Source: Roseateles toxinivorans (GTDB lineage: Bacteria; Pseudomonadota; Gammaproteobacteria; Burkholderiales; Burkholderiaceae_C). Taken from it: 64,000 nucleotides of DNA. The notes beneath the pieces were generated by a model. The model was not told where the DNA came from. It ran no database searches and saw only the letters and a program-made list of their open reading frames with translations. A program made the position numbers and the translations under genes. Positions within the stretch are counted from its first letter, which is position 1. Each line of letters opens with the position of its first letter. The stretch lies in the NCBI RefSeq assembly GCF_004362525.1, contig NZ_SNXS01000007.1:62001-126000 (forward strand), read 5' to 3'. Below, one piece after another: positions 24,572-33,732 of the stretch.

Positions 24572-27500
24572 ATGCTCACCCAAATCGCCGCCTTCGAGGC
24601 GCGCTACCAGCTGCGCTCGCCACTGTTCGCGGTCGCCTTCCTGCTGTTCTTCCTGCTGACCTTTGGTGCCGTCACGATCGAGGACATCCAGATCGGCGCC
24701 AAGGGCAATGTCAACGTCAACGCGCCCTACGCCATCCTGCAGACCGTCGGGGTGATGAATTTCCTGGCGATCTTCATCGTCACCGCCTTCGTCGCCAACG
24801 TCGTGATACGCGATGACGAGACCGGCTTCGCACCGATCCTGCGTGCCACGCAGATAGGCAAGTTCGACTATCTGGTCGGGCGCTTCATCGGCGCCTTCGC
24901 GGTCGCCTTCCTGGTCACCTGCGCGGTGCCGCTGGCCATGATCATCGGCTCCTGGATGCCCTGGCTCGATGCCGAGAAGGTCGGTCCCATGGTGCTCTAC
25001 CACTACGCCTGGGCACTGCTGGTGTTCGGCCTGCCGACCCTGCTGGTGATGAGCGCCGGCTTCTTCGCCCTGGCCACTGCCACCCGCTCGATGATGTGGA
25101 CGTACGTCGGCGTGGTGGCCTTCGTCGTGCTGTTCGCCCTCAGCCGCGGGCTGCTCAACGAGCCGCGGCTGGACACGCTCTCGGCCATGGCCGACCCGTT
25201 CGGCGTTGGCGCGCTGACCCGCATCACCAAGTACTGGACCGCCGCCGACCGCAACACCCTGCTGCCGGCGCTGGCCGGCGTGCTGCTATGGAACCGCCTG
25301 CTCTGGCTGGCCATAGGCGCGGCGCTGTTCGCGCTGGCCTATGGCCTGTTCCGCTTCGAAGTCAAGGGCAGCAAGGCCGAGTCGGCCAAGCCGAAGAAGA
25401 AGCCGGCCGCCGATCCGGCTCCGGCTCTGAAGCCATTGGCCGACGCAACGGCCAGCGGCCACGCGCGATGGCTGCAGTTCATGGCCCTGACCCGCTTCGA
25501 CATGGCCTTTGTGTTCCGCAGCCCGGCCTTCTTCGTGCTGCTGGCCCTGGGCATCTTCAATGCTGTGGCCGGCCTGAGCCTGACCGGCGAGACCCGCGGC
25601 GTGCACTACCTGCCGGTGACGCGTGCCGTGGTCGAGGCGCTGCTCGGCAGCTTCAACATCATCCCGACCATCATCGCCGTCTACTATGCCGGCGAGCTGG
25701 TCTGGCGCGACCGCGAGCGCCGCATCCACGAGATCGTCGATGCCACCGCCGCGCCGAGTTGGGCGTTTTTGGTACCCAAGGTGCTGGCCATCACCCTGGT
25801 GCTCTTGGCCACCCTGCTGGTCGGCACGCTGACCGGCGTGCTGTTCCAGCTCTTTCACGGCTACACCCACATCGAGCCGCAGGCCTATCTGCTGTGGTTC
25901 CTGCTGCCCAGCCTGATCACCGCCTTTCTGCTGGGCGTGCTGGCTGTGTTCGCCCAGGCCCTGGTGCCGCACAAATTCGTCGGCTGGGCGCTGATGCTGG
26001 TCTATTCGGTGATCGGCACCAGCCTGGCTGCGATGGGCTTCGAGCACAAGCTCTACAACTACGCCGAGACGGCCGCCGTGCCGCTGTCCGACATGAACGG
26101 CATGGGCCATTTCTGGATAGGCCGGGCCTGGCATCAGGGCTACTGGCTGGCCTTCGCGGCCATGCTGCTGGTGCTGACGCATCTGATGTGGCGCCGTGGC
26201 GCGGCCACCGAGCTGCGCCCCCGACTGGCCCGTCTGCCCGCCCGGTTGAAGGGCGTGCCCGGCGCCCTGCTGGGCTTGAGCACCCTGGCCTGGATAGGCA
26301 GCGGCGTCTGGATCTACTACAACACCAACATCCTCAACCGCTATGTGACCCAGCCCGATCGGGAACAATGGCAGGCCGATGCCGAGAAGGCCCTGCTCGC
26401 CTACGAGGATCTGCCCCAGCCGACAATCACCCATGTGACCTTGAAGGTCGATCTGTTCCCGAAGCAGATACGCGCCGTGGCCGAGGGCAGCTATCTGCTC
26501 GAGAACCGCAGCGGCAAGCCACTCGATGCCGTGCACGTGCGGCTGGACCCCGATCTGAAGCAGCAGCTGCTGCAGCTCGAGGGCGCCACTCTGCAGAAGG
26601 AGTACAAGACCTTCGGCTACCGCATCTACGCGCTGGCCAAGCCGATGCAGGCGGGCGAGCAGCGCAGGCTCGCCTTCAAGACGGAGCTGGCGGAGCCCGG
26701 CTTCGTCAACGGCCAGCCGCTGACGCAGATCGTCGCCAACGGCACATTCCTCAACAACTTCGCGCTGACGCCGGTGTTGGGCGTGAACCGCCAGATCTTT
26801 CTGCAGGACCGCAGCAAGCGCCGCAAGCACGGCCTGCCGGCCGAGCTGCGCGTGGCCAGGCTGGAAGACGAGGCCGCCAACACCCACCACTATCTGCGCC
26901 ATGACAGCGACTGGGTGACGGCCGACATCACGCTCAGCACCGATGCCGACCAGACCCCGCTGGCACCGGGCTACACGGTCAGCGACACCATCGCCAACGG
27001 TCGCCGCACCCTGGTGACCAAGACCGAGGCGCCGATCCACAACTTCTTCTCGCTGCAGTCGGCGCGCTACGAGATCCTGAAGGAGCCCTGGACGGCCAAG
27101 GACGGCAAGCCGGTCGAGCTGAGCGTCTACTTCCACCCAGCCCATGCCGGCAATGCGCCGCGCATGCTGGCGGCGATGAAGACCTCACTGGACCTGTTCA
27201 ACCAGTCCTTCTCGCCCTACCAGTTCCGCCAGGCGCGCATCCTGGAGTTTCCGGCCTACGAGCGCTTTGCCCAGGCCTTCGCCAACACCGTGCCCTATTC
27301 GGAGGCGATAGGCTTCATCCAGGACTTTGACGAGAGCAAGAGCGACGAGAACATCGACCTGGTGACCTATGTCACCGCCCACGAGATCGGCCATCAGTGG
27401 TGGGCGCACCAGGTGGTGGGCGCCGACAAGCAGGGCATGACCCTGCTGTCGGAGTCCTTCGCCCAGTACTCGGCCCTGCTGGTGATGGAGAAGCTCTACG

Positions 27501-28171
27501 GCCGCGATCAGCTGCGCAAATTCCTGAAGCTGGAGCTGGACCGCTATCTGCGCCTGCGCAGTGCCGAAACGGTGGAGGAGCTGCCGCTGGCCCGCGTCGA
27601 GAACCAGGGCTATGTGCATTACCGCAAGGGTGCGCTGACAATGTACTGGCTCAAGGAGGTGATCGGCGAGGCGGCCGTGAACCGCGCGCTGCAGAAGCTG
27701 TTGGTGCAGTACGCGTTCAAGTCCGCGCCCTACCCGGCCTCGACCGACTTCCTGCGCATCCTGCGCACCGAGGCCGGCCCCCAGCATGAGCAGCTGATCA
27801 CCGACCTGTTCGAGAAGATCACGCTCTACGACCTGAAGGCGACAGATGCGAAGGCGAAGAAGCGTGCCGACGGCAAATACGAAGTGAGCTTCAGCGTCGA
27901 GGCCAAGAAACTCTATGCAGACGGCAAAGGCAAGGAGACCGAGGCACCGCTGGCCGAGGGCTTCGAGATTGGCGTGTTCACCGCCGAGCCGGGCAGACCA
28001 GGCTTCGGCAAGGCCTCGGTGCTGATGCTGGAACGCCGCGCATTGAAATCCGGCAAGCAGCAGTTCACACTGGTGCTGGATCAGGAGCCGAAGTGGGTGG
28101 GCGTCGACCCGTACAACATGCGCATAGACCGCAACTCGGACGACAACCTGAGCAAGGTCGAGATGAACTGA
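24572..28171 (+). CDS. ABC-2 permease fused to an M1 family aminopeptidase
   Basis: A 1,199-residue membrane protein. The first half has two six-helix ABC-2-type permease units: one from AFEARYQLRSPLFAVAFLL, the other from QFMALTRFDMAFVFRSPAFF, separated by a Lys/Pro/Ala-rich linker near residue 280. After a last membrane helix near 570-585 the chain continues into an M1 (gluzincin) peptidase. That part has YSEAIGFIQDF, the zinc site HEIGH (937-941), Trp-rich flank QWWAH and the third ligand Glu961 in LLSESFAQY. The upstream ATPase gene should power it. This joined layout is known as the ABC transporter permease/M1 aminopeptidase family; its substrate is unknown. Confidence 0.93.
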   Translation: MLTQIAAFEARYQLRSPLFAVAFLLFFLLTFGAVTIEDIQIGAKGNVNVNAPYAILQTVGVMNFLAIFIVTAFVANVVIRDDETGFAPILRATQIGKFDYLVGRFIGAFAVAFLVTCAVPLAMIIGSWMPWLDAEKVGPMVLYHYAWALLVFGLPTLLVMSAGFFALATATRSMMWTYVGVVAFVVLFALSRGLLNEPRLDTLSAMADPFGVGALTRITKYWTAADRNTLLPALAGVLLWNRLLWLAIGAALFALAYGLFRFEVKGSKAESAKPKKKPAADPAPALKPLADATASGHARWLQFMALTRFDMAFVFRSPAFFVLLALGIFNAVAGLSLTGETRGVHYLPVTRAVVEALLGSFNIIPTIIAVYYAGELVWRDRERRIHEIVDATAAPSWAFLVPKVLAITLVLLATLLVGTLTGVLFQLFHGYTHIEPQAYLLWFLLPSLITAFLLGVLAVFAQALVPHKFVGWALMLVYSVIGTSLAAMGFEHKLYNYAETAAVPLSDMNGMGHFWIGRAWHQGYWLAFAAMLLVLTHLMWRRGAATELRPRLARLPARLKGVPGALLGLSTLAWIGSGVWIYYNTNILNRYVTQPDREQWQADAEKALLAYEDLPQPTITHVTLKVDLFPKQIRAVAEGSYLLENRSGKPLDAVHVRLDPDLKQQLLQLEGATLQKEYKTFGYRIYALAKPMQAGEQRRLAFKTELAEPGFVNGQPLTQIVANGTFLNNFALTPVLGVNRQIFLQDRSKRRKHGLPAELRVARLEDEAANTHHYLRHDSDWVTADITLSTDADQTPLAPGYTVSDTIANGRRTLVTKTEAPIHNFFSLQSARYEILKEPWTAKDGKPVELSVYFHPAHAGNAPRMLAAMKTSLDLFNQSFSPYQFRQARILEFPAYERFAQAFANTVPYSEAIGFIQDFDESKSDENIDLVTYVTAHEIGHQWWAHQVVGADKQGMTLLSESFAQYSALLVMEKLYGRDQLRKFLKLELDRYLRLRSAETVEELPLARVENQGYVHYRKGALTMYWLKEVIGEAAVNRALQKLLVQYAFKSAPYPASTDFLRILRTEAGPQHEQLITDLFEKITLYDLKATDAKAKKRADGKYEVSFSVEAKKLYADGKGKETEAPLAEGFEIGVFTAEPGRPGFGKASVLMLERRALKSGKQQFTLVLDQEPKWVGVDPYNMRIDRNSDDNLSKVEMN

Positions 28172-28177
28172 CCTGTT

Positions 28178-30247
28178 TCAGAGAGCAGGAGCCTGCGCCG
28201 CCTTGTCGGCCAGCTTCTGCACCATCTCGGCACGCAGGCGCTTCAGCTTCTCGCGCGGGTCTTCCCGGGTGCTGGCCTCGTGCAGCTTCATCTCCAGCAC
28301 AAAGCGGCTGGGAATGCCCTGCACCGTGTCGCGGCCCTTCTTGCGCCGGCGCAGCACGCTCACGGCCAAGGTGGTGCGGGCGCGGGTGATGCCCACATAC
28401 ATCAGCCGGCGCTCTTCCTCCAGGCGCTCTGGCGTCATATCCTCGTCTTCACTCTTGAACGGCAGCAGGCCCTCGTTGACGCCGGCCAGCACCACGTGCG
28501 GCCACTCCAGGCCCTTGGATGCGTGCAAGGTGGACAGGGTGACCTGATCCTGGTCGTCGCCGCGTTCGGCCAGGGAGATGATGACGCTGATGGTCTGCGC
28601 CACCTCGAGCACCGTCTGCTTCGGACTCTCGAAGGTGCCACTGTCCTGGGTGATCTGGCCGCCGCAGCGCTTGGCCATCCAGTCGACGAAGTCGAGCACA
28701 TTCTTCCACTTGGCGGCTGCGACCTTCTCGCTGTCCTCGCCATCGTAGAGATGCTGCTCGTAGCCTATGTCCTTCAGCCATTCCAGCAGCAACACGCGGG
28801 CATCCTCGGCCCCCGAAGTGTGGCGGGCGCGGTACTCGAGGTCATTCACATAGCGACCGAACTCGTGCAGCGAGCCTATCGCCCGCGCATTCAGCGCCGT
28901 GCCCAGCGACTCGGCGAACAACGCCTCGTACATGCTGAGCTTCCACTTGCCGGCGAACTCGCCTAATGCGCCCAGCGTCTGATGGCCGATGCCGCGCTTC
29001 GGAGTGGTCACCGAGCGCAGAAAAGCCGGGTCGTCGTCCTGGTTGACCAGCAGGCGCAGCCAGCCGCACAGGTCCTTGATCTCGGCGCGGTCGAAGAAGC
29101 TCTGACCGCCCGACACCTTGTACGGAATCTCCGCCCGGCGCAGCGCCTGCTCGAAGATACGCGCCTGGTGATTCGCGCGGTAGAGGATGGCGAAGTCGCT
29201 GTACTGCACCTGGCCGCCCTGGGCCCGCTGGGCCTGGATGCGGGCCACCGCGCGCTCGGCCTCGTGCTCCTCGCCGTCGCACTCCAGCACCGCCACCGGT
29301 TCACCGTCGCCGAACTCGCTCCACAGCTTCTTCTCGAAGATCTTCGGGTTGCTGGCGATGACGTTGTTGGCCGCGCGCAGTATCGAGCTGGTCGAGCGGT
29401 AGTTCTGCTCCAGCGGAATCACCTTCAGGTTCGGCCACTCGGTGGGCAGGCGCTTCAGGTTCTCGATCGTCGCGCCGCGCCAGCCGTAAATGCTCTGGTC
29501 GTCGTCGCCCACGGCGGTGAACATGCCGCGCTTGCGCTCATCGGGGTTGTCCACCAGGGCCCGCAGCAGCTCGTACTGCACGGCATTGGTGTCCTGGTAT
29601 TCGTCCAACAGCACATAGCGCAAGGTATCCTGCCATTTGCCGCGGGCCTCGGCATTGGTGGTCAGCAGGTGCAGCGGCAGGCTGATCAGGTCGTCGAAGT
29701 CCACTGCCTGGAAGGCCGCGAGCCGGTCCTCGTACAGCTTCATCACGCGCACGGCCACGCGCTCGTCGTCATCGGCGGCTATTCTTGCCGCGCGTTCGGC
29801 GTTGAGCCCCTGGTTCTTCCACAGGCTGATCGTCCATTGCCAGCGCTTGGCCTGGGCGATGTCGGTGCTGCCGCCGGCGTCCTTCAAGACGTTCAGCACG
29901 TCATCGCTGTCGAGAATGGAAAACTTCTCCTTCAGCCCCAGATGCACGCCGTCCTCGCGCAGGATGCGCACGCCCAGCGAGTGGAAGGTGCTGATCGCCA
30001 GGTCCTTGGCCGCCCGCGCGCCGACCAGGTTCTTGGCCCGCTCGCGCATCTCCTGCGAGGCCTTGTTGGTGAAGGTGATGGCGGCGATGTTCTTGGCCGC
30101 ATAGCCGGCCTGCAGCAGCCGCGCGATCTTGTGCGTGATCACGCCGGTCTTGCCCGAGCCTGCACCGGCCAGCACCAGGCAGGGGCCGCCGAGGTAGTGC
30201 ACCGCCTCCATCTGGGCGGGGTTGAGTGAGTGGGGTGTGTTGGCCAT
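28178..30247 (-). CDS. rep: Rep DNA helicase (UvrD/Rep superfamily 1A)
   Basis: A 689-residue 3'-5' DNA helicase. It starts SLNPAQMEAVHYLGGPCLVLAGAGSGKT, very close to E. coli Rep, with Walker A at 27-34. Further SF1 motifs are ITFTNKASQEMRER (Ia), STFHSLG, LLDEYQDTNAVQYELL (II), VGDDDQSIYGWRGA (III), LEQNYRSTSSIL (IV), VTLSTLHASKGLEWPHV (V) and EEERRLMYVGITRAR (VI). Rep clears proteins ahead of the fork and acts with PriA/PriC in replication restart; priA is in this window too. The ATG at 30245-30247 gives the family N terminus; the frame is open 36 codons further. Its end faces the ABC/M1 gene 6 bp away. Confidence 0.93.
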   Translation of the reverse strand: MANTPHSLNPAQMEAVHYLGGPCLVLAGAGSGKTGVITHKIARLLQAGYAAKNIAAITFTNKASQEMRERAKNLVGARAAKDLAISTFHSLGVRILREDGVHLGLKEKFSILDSDDVLNVLKDAGGSTDIAQAKRWQWTISLWKNQGLNAERAARIAADDDERVAVRVMKLYEDRLAAFQAVDFDDLISLPLHLLTTNAEARGKWQDTLRYVLLDEYQDTNAVQYELLRALVDNPDERKRGMFTAVGDDDQSIYGWRGATIENLKRLPTEWPNLKVIPLEQNYRSTSSILRAANNVIASNPKIFEKKLWSEFGDGEPVAVLECDGEEHEAERAVARIQAQRAQGGQVQYSDFAILYRANHQARIFEQALRRAEIPYKVSGGQSFFDRAEIKDLCGWLRLLVNQDDDPAFLRSVTTPKRGIGHQTLGALGEFAGKWKLSMYEALFAESLGTALNARAIGSLHEFGRYVNDLEYRARHTSGAEDARVLLLEWLKDIGYEQHLYDGEDSEKVAAAKWKNVLDFVDWMAKRCGGQITQDSGTFESPKQTVLEVAQTISVIISLAERGDDQDQVTLSTLHASKGLEWPHVVLAGVNEGLLPFKSEDEDMTPERLEEERRLMYVGITRARTTLAVSVLRRRKKGRDTVQGIPSRFVLEMKLHEASTREDPREKLKRLRAEMVQKLADKAAQAPAL

Positions 30248-30314
30248 GGTCTTCCTGAAGGGCCGCGCATGATAGCGAAGCCTCAGGCGGCGCGATGTGG
30301 TAGGAGATTTCACC

Positions 30315-30364
30315 GTAGCCCGGATGCAATCCGGGATCTTGGCCCCGGATTGCATCCGGGCTAC
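30315..30364. repeat. REPIN-like inverted pair of GTAG palindromes
   Basis: A perfect 21-bp inverted repeat (30315-30335 and 30344-30364) around an 8-nt centre. Each arm begins with GTAG and is itself a palindrome (CCCGGAT-GCA-ATCCGGG). This is the structure of a REP doublet (REPIN): tetranucleotide GTAG plus imperfect hairpin, two in inverted orientation. It lies in the rep/phoD divergent gap, ending 9 bp before the phoD start codon. A related single unit is at 59556-59580. Confidence 0.75.
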
Positions 30365-30373
30365 GCTAGGAAC

Positions 30374-31897
30374 ATGAACGCCACCCGCCGCCAGCTACTC
30401 CAGACCGCGCTCGCCCTGGGCGCCGCGCCCGCCTTCATCCGCCACGCCTGCGCCGCCGATATGGATCGCTTCCCGCTGGGCGTTGCCTCCGGCTGCCCGC
30501 GACCGGGCGGCATGGTCTTGTGGACGCGGCTGATCGGCACCGACCTGCCCGAGCAGGTGGCCGTGCAGTGGGAGCTGGCGGCGGACGAGGGCTTCAAGCA
30601 GATTGTCGCCAAGGGTACGGACACCGCCGAAGCGGCCTGGGCGCACAGCGTTCATGCCGAACCCGCCGGTCTGAGCCCGGGCCGCTGGTACTGGTACCGC
30701 TTCACGGCCATGGGCGGGCGCAGCGCCACCGGCCGCACCCGCACCGCGCCGGCACCGGATGCCGCCGAGCCGCTGCGCTTTGCCACCGCCTCCTGCCAGC
30801 GCTGGGATCACGGCGAATACGCCGCCTGGCGCGATATGGCCACGCAGGAGCTGGACCTGGTGCTGTTCCTGGGCGACTACATCTACGAATACGCCGCCAG
30901 CTCGGCCCCGGCCGGCGCCACCCGCCGCCACAGCGGCGGTGCTGCGCGCAGCCTGGACGACTACCGCGCCCGCCATGCCCAGTACAAGAGCGACCCGCAT
31001 CTGCGGGCTATGCACGCCCGGGCGCCCTGGATCATCACCTGGGATGATCACGAGATCGCCAACGACTACACGCCCGGCCGCGCGCAGGACCTTGAGCCGA
31101 ACTTCGAGCTGCGCCGTGCCGCCGCCACCCAGGCCTACTGGGAGCACCTGCCCTTTCCGAAGTCAGCCCGCCCGCGCGGCACCGAGACGCGCATCCATGA
31201 GCGCTACGACTGGGGCAGCCTGGCGCGCCTGATCACCCTGGACGACCGCCAGTGGCGCGATCCGCAAGCCTGTCCCAAGCCGGGCCGCGCCGGCTCCAAC
31301 ACCGTCTATCTGAAAGATTGCGAAGCGCTCAGGGACCCGCGCCGAAGCCTGCTGGGCGGCGCCCAGGAACGCTGGCTGGCCCAGAGCTGGGACGCCAGCC
31401 GCCCCTGGAACCTGCTTGGCCAGCAAACGCTGATGGCACGTTACAGCTGGACCGATCCGGCCACCACCAGCGGCCAGTACTGGACCGAGGCCTGGGACGG
31501 CTATCCGCTGGCCCGCCAGCGCCTGCTGGGCGATATGCTGGCTGCCAAGGCCGGCAACCCGGTCGTGCTGGGCGGCGACGTGCATGCCAACTATGTGGCC
31601 GACCTGAAACTGGACTTCGATGATGCCAAGTCAGCGACCATCGCCACCGAGTTCTGCGGCACCTCGATCAGCAGCCACGGTCTGGCCAATGACAAGGTGC
31701 AGAGCGCGCTGCCCTGGAACGCCCACCTGCGCTATGCGCGCAGCGACCAGCGCGGTTACACCCTGTTTGACCTGAACAAGCAGCGGCTGACGGCCGAGCT
31801 GCGCACGGTGGACGAGGCCATGGATGCACAGAGCCCGGTCAGGGTCGAGAAGCGCTATGTCGTCGAGGCCGGCAGGCCGGGGGCGCTAACCACCTGA
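30374..31897 (+). CDS. Alkaline phosphatase D family phosphodiesterase (PhoD-like)
   Basis: A 507-residue exported metallophosphoesterase. The N terminus MNATRRQLLQTALALGAAPAFIRHACA is a twin-arginine signal. PhoD hallmarks are PLGVASGCPRPGGMVLWTRL (N-terminal domain), TASCQRWDHGEYAAWRDM, LVLFLGDYIYEYA, ITWDDHEIANDYTPG and VVLGGDVHANYVADL, which carry the metal ligands. PhoD enzymes cleave phosphodiesters and phosphomonoesters in the periplasm and usually need Fe3+/Ca2+. The start codon is 9 bp after a large REP-type inverted repeat, with AGGA between them. It abuts the convergent LytTR gene without a gap. Confidence 0.92.
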   Translation: MNATRRQLLQTALALGAAPAFIRHACAADMDRFPLGVASGCPRPGGMVLWTRLIGTDLPEQVAVQWELAADEGFKQIVAKGTDTAEAAWAHSVHAEPAGLSPGRWYWYRFTAMGGRSATGRTRTAPAPDAAEPLRFATASCQRWDHGEYAAWRDMATQELDLVLFLGDYIYEYAASSAPAGATRRHSGGAARSLDDYRARHAQYKSDPHLRAMHARAPWIITWDDHEIANDYTPGRAQDLEPNFELRRAAATQAYWEHLPFPKSARPRGTETRIHERYDWGSLARLITLDDRQWRDPQACPKPGRAGSNTVYLKDCEALRDPRRSLLGGAQERWLAQSWDASRPWNLLGQQTLMARYSWTDPATTSGQYWTEAWDGYPLARQRLLGDMLAAKAGNPVVLGGDVHANYVADLKLDFDDAKSATIATEFCGTSISSHGLANDKVQSALPWNAHLRYARSDQRGYTLFDLNKQRLTAELRTVDEAMDAQSPVRVEKRYVVEAGRPGALTT

Positions 31898-32662
31898 TCA
31901 CTGCGCGCGGAACAGCCCCTGGAAGTGCCGCGACACCGGCAGCCGCTCGTCGCGGCCGCGCAGGGTGATCACCATGCTGCCCTCGTCGATGCGCAGCGCC
32001 GAGGCGATGCAGCGCTGGTTGACGACCACCGAGCGGTGGATCTGCCAGAAGCGCTCGGGGTCCAGCTGGGTCAGCAGCTCTTTGAGCGGCGTGCGTATCA
32101 GCGCGTCGCCGTCGGCATGCACCACCCGCGTGTAGCGCGTGTCCGACTCGAAGTACAGCACTTCCTCGACACGTATCAGCCGCACCTCGCGACCCACGCC
32201 AGCCTGAATCACCTCCAGCGGCGCCGGCCTGCGGGCCTGCACGCCCAGCTGCTGCAGCAGGCGGGCAAGATCCGGCGGCGCCTGGTTAGCATTTGCCATC
32301 AAGCGCGCGCGCACCCGCCGCACCGCCTGCGCCAGACGGGCGCCGTCCACCGGTTTGAGCACATAGTCCACCGCGCCGGTGTTGAAGGCATCCAGCGCAT
32401 GGTCGCCATGGGCGGTGACGAAGACCACATGGGCACGCCCGGCGATGCGCTGCGCCACCTCGATGCCCGACAGGCCGGGCATGCGCACGTCCAGGAAGCA
32501 GACCTGCGGCTCGTGCTCCAGCCAGGCATCCCAGGCATCCGCACCATTGACGGCACGGGCCAGGATGCGCAGCTCGGGCCAGGCGGTCTGCAGGGCCAGC
32601 AGCAATTGCTCGCGGGGCGCCTCTTCGTCATCGGCCACCAGGGCCGTCACGGTCTCGTTCAT
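31898..32662 (-). CDS. LytTR family response regulator
   Basis: A 254-residue regulator with a receiver (DDEEAPREQL, phosphoacceptor Asp in QVCFLDVRMPGLSG, VFVTAHGDHALDAF, VDYVLKPVDGARL) and a C-terminal LytTR DNA-binding domain (IRVEEVLYFESDTRYTRVV, ERFWQIHRSVVVNQRCIASAL). It overlaps the upstream LytS-like kinase by 4 nt (ATGA), and that kinase overlaps a second one, giving a kinase-kinase-regulator operon. It is a distant paralogue of the regulator at 21187-22047. Confidence 0.94.
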   Translation of the reverse strand: MNETVTALVADDEEAPREQLLLALQTAWPELRILARAVNGADAWDAWLEHEPQVCFLDVRMPGLSGIEVAQRIAGRAHVVFVTAHGDHALDAFNTGAVDYVLKPVDGARLAQAVRRVRARLMANANQAPPDLARLLQQLGVQARRPAPLEVIQAGVGREVRLIRVEEVLYFESDTRYTRVVHADGDALIRTPLKELLTQLDPERFWQIHRSVVVNQRCIASALRIDEGSMVITLRGRDERLPVSRHFQGLFRAQ

Positions 32663-33732
32663 GGTCTGTTCGCTACCAAAGGGATTTCAAGGCGGGCGAC
32701 GCAGCCGCCCTCGACAGCATTGGCCAGGCTCAGCCGGGCGGTATCGCCATAGGCCCGTCGCAGGCGCTCGCGGCTGTTGCCCAGGCCGGTGCCCTCGGCG
32801 GCACCGGGCGCCAGCCCAGGTCCAGTGTCACGCACCTCGATCAGCGCCCGGCCCCCCTCGACGCGGCCCAGCACCCGAACGCTAGCGCCCTGCAGCGCAG
32901 CCTGCACGCCATGCTCGACGGCATTTTCCACCAGGGTCAGCAGCAGGGCCGGCGGCAGGCTCAAGGCCCGCACCGCCTCCTCGACCTCGATCTGCCAGCT
33001 AAGGCGCGCCCCGAGCCGCGCCTGCATCACCTCCAGATAGTGCTGCACCGCTGCCAGCTCCTCGTCGACCCGCAGCTGGCGGCGGTTGAACAGCGGCAGG
33101 GTGGCGCGCAGATATCCGGTCAGCGAGGCCAGCAGCGGGCCGGCACGCTCGTCCTGGGTCTGCACCCAGTGCTGCAGCGAGGCCAGCGAGTTGAACAGGA
33201 AGTGCGGCTGGATCTGCGCATCGGCCAGTTGCCGGGTCAGTTCCTCGGCGCGCTCGCGCTCGTCGAGTTCGCGCAGGCGCAGCTCGATCTGGTGGGCGCG
33301 GTAGAGGGCGACGAACAGAAAGCCGACGGTCGCCATGCAAATGCCTCCCAGCAGCAGCTCCATCGTCCACAGCCGTTGCTCCGGATCGGCCACGGTGCGC
33401 TTGGCCGCAATCGCCGCGACGGACCAGATCAGGGCATAGGCCAGCGAGCACAGGGTCATCACACGCCGCGACGGGCTGCGCCAGATGATGTTGCCCAGGT
33501 CGAGGGCCGACACGACCAGGCCGATCAGACAGGCGCTCAGCACGCCGGCCAGCTGCGGCGGTGCCGCCTGCAGCAGCAGGAAACCCAGCATGGCGGCATT
33601 GAGCATCAGCGCCATAGACAGCGTGGCGCTGGGCACATCACCGCCGGCCCGCCGGATCTCCGCCTGGGTGAAGCGCCGCGTGGGCCCCGGATACCAGAGC
33701 TGCGACCAGTCGATCTTGCCGAACGGGATCAT
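32659..33732 (-). CDS. LytS-type sensor histidine kinase, second of a pair
   Basis: A 357-residue kinase with four hydrophobic stretches in the first 150 residues (ATLSMALMLNAAMLGFLLLQ and following), a short linker helix (LRELDERERAEELTRQL), then the LytS-type kinase domain with QIQPHFLFNSLASLQHWV and an HATPase domain (TLVENAVEHGVQAALQG, DTGPGLAPG, GTGLGNSRERLRRAYG). The ATG overlaps the stop of the first kinase (ATGA), so I rejected the nine extra in-frame codons upstream. It overlaps the LytTR gene downstream. No large extracellular sensor domain is visible. Confidence 0.92.
   Translation of the reverse strand: MIPFGKIDWSQLWYPGPTRRFTQAEIRRAGGDVPSATLSMALMLNAAMLGFLLLQAAPPQLAGVLSACLIGLVVSALDLGNIIWRSPSRRVMTLCSLAYALIWSVAAIAAKRTVADPEQRLWTMELLLGGICMATVGFLFVALYRAHQIELRLRELDERERAEELTRQLADAQIQPHFLFNSLASLQHWVQTQDERAGPLLASLTGYLRATLPLFNRRQLRVDEELAAVQHYLEVMQARLGARLSWQIEVEEAVRALSLPPALLLTLVENAVEHGVQAALQGASVRVLGRVEGGRALIEVRDTGPGLAPGAAEGTGLGNSRERLRRAYGDTARLSLANAVEGGCVARLEIPLVANRP

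Noticed and set aside
24440-28171. Start of the ABC/M1 fusion inside the ATPase gene
   Set aside because: The first 44 codons overlap the ATPase in another frame; the ATG at 24572 follows 13 bp after the ATPase stop and begins the first permease segment.
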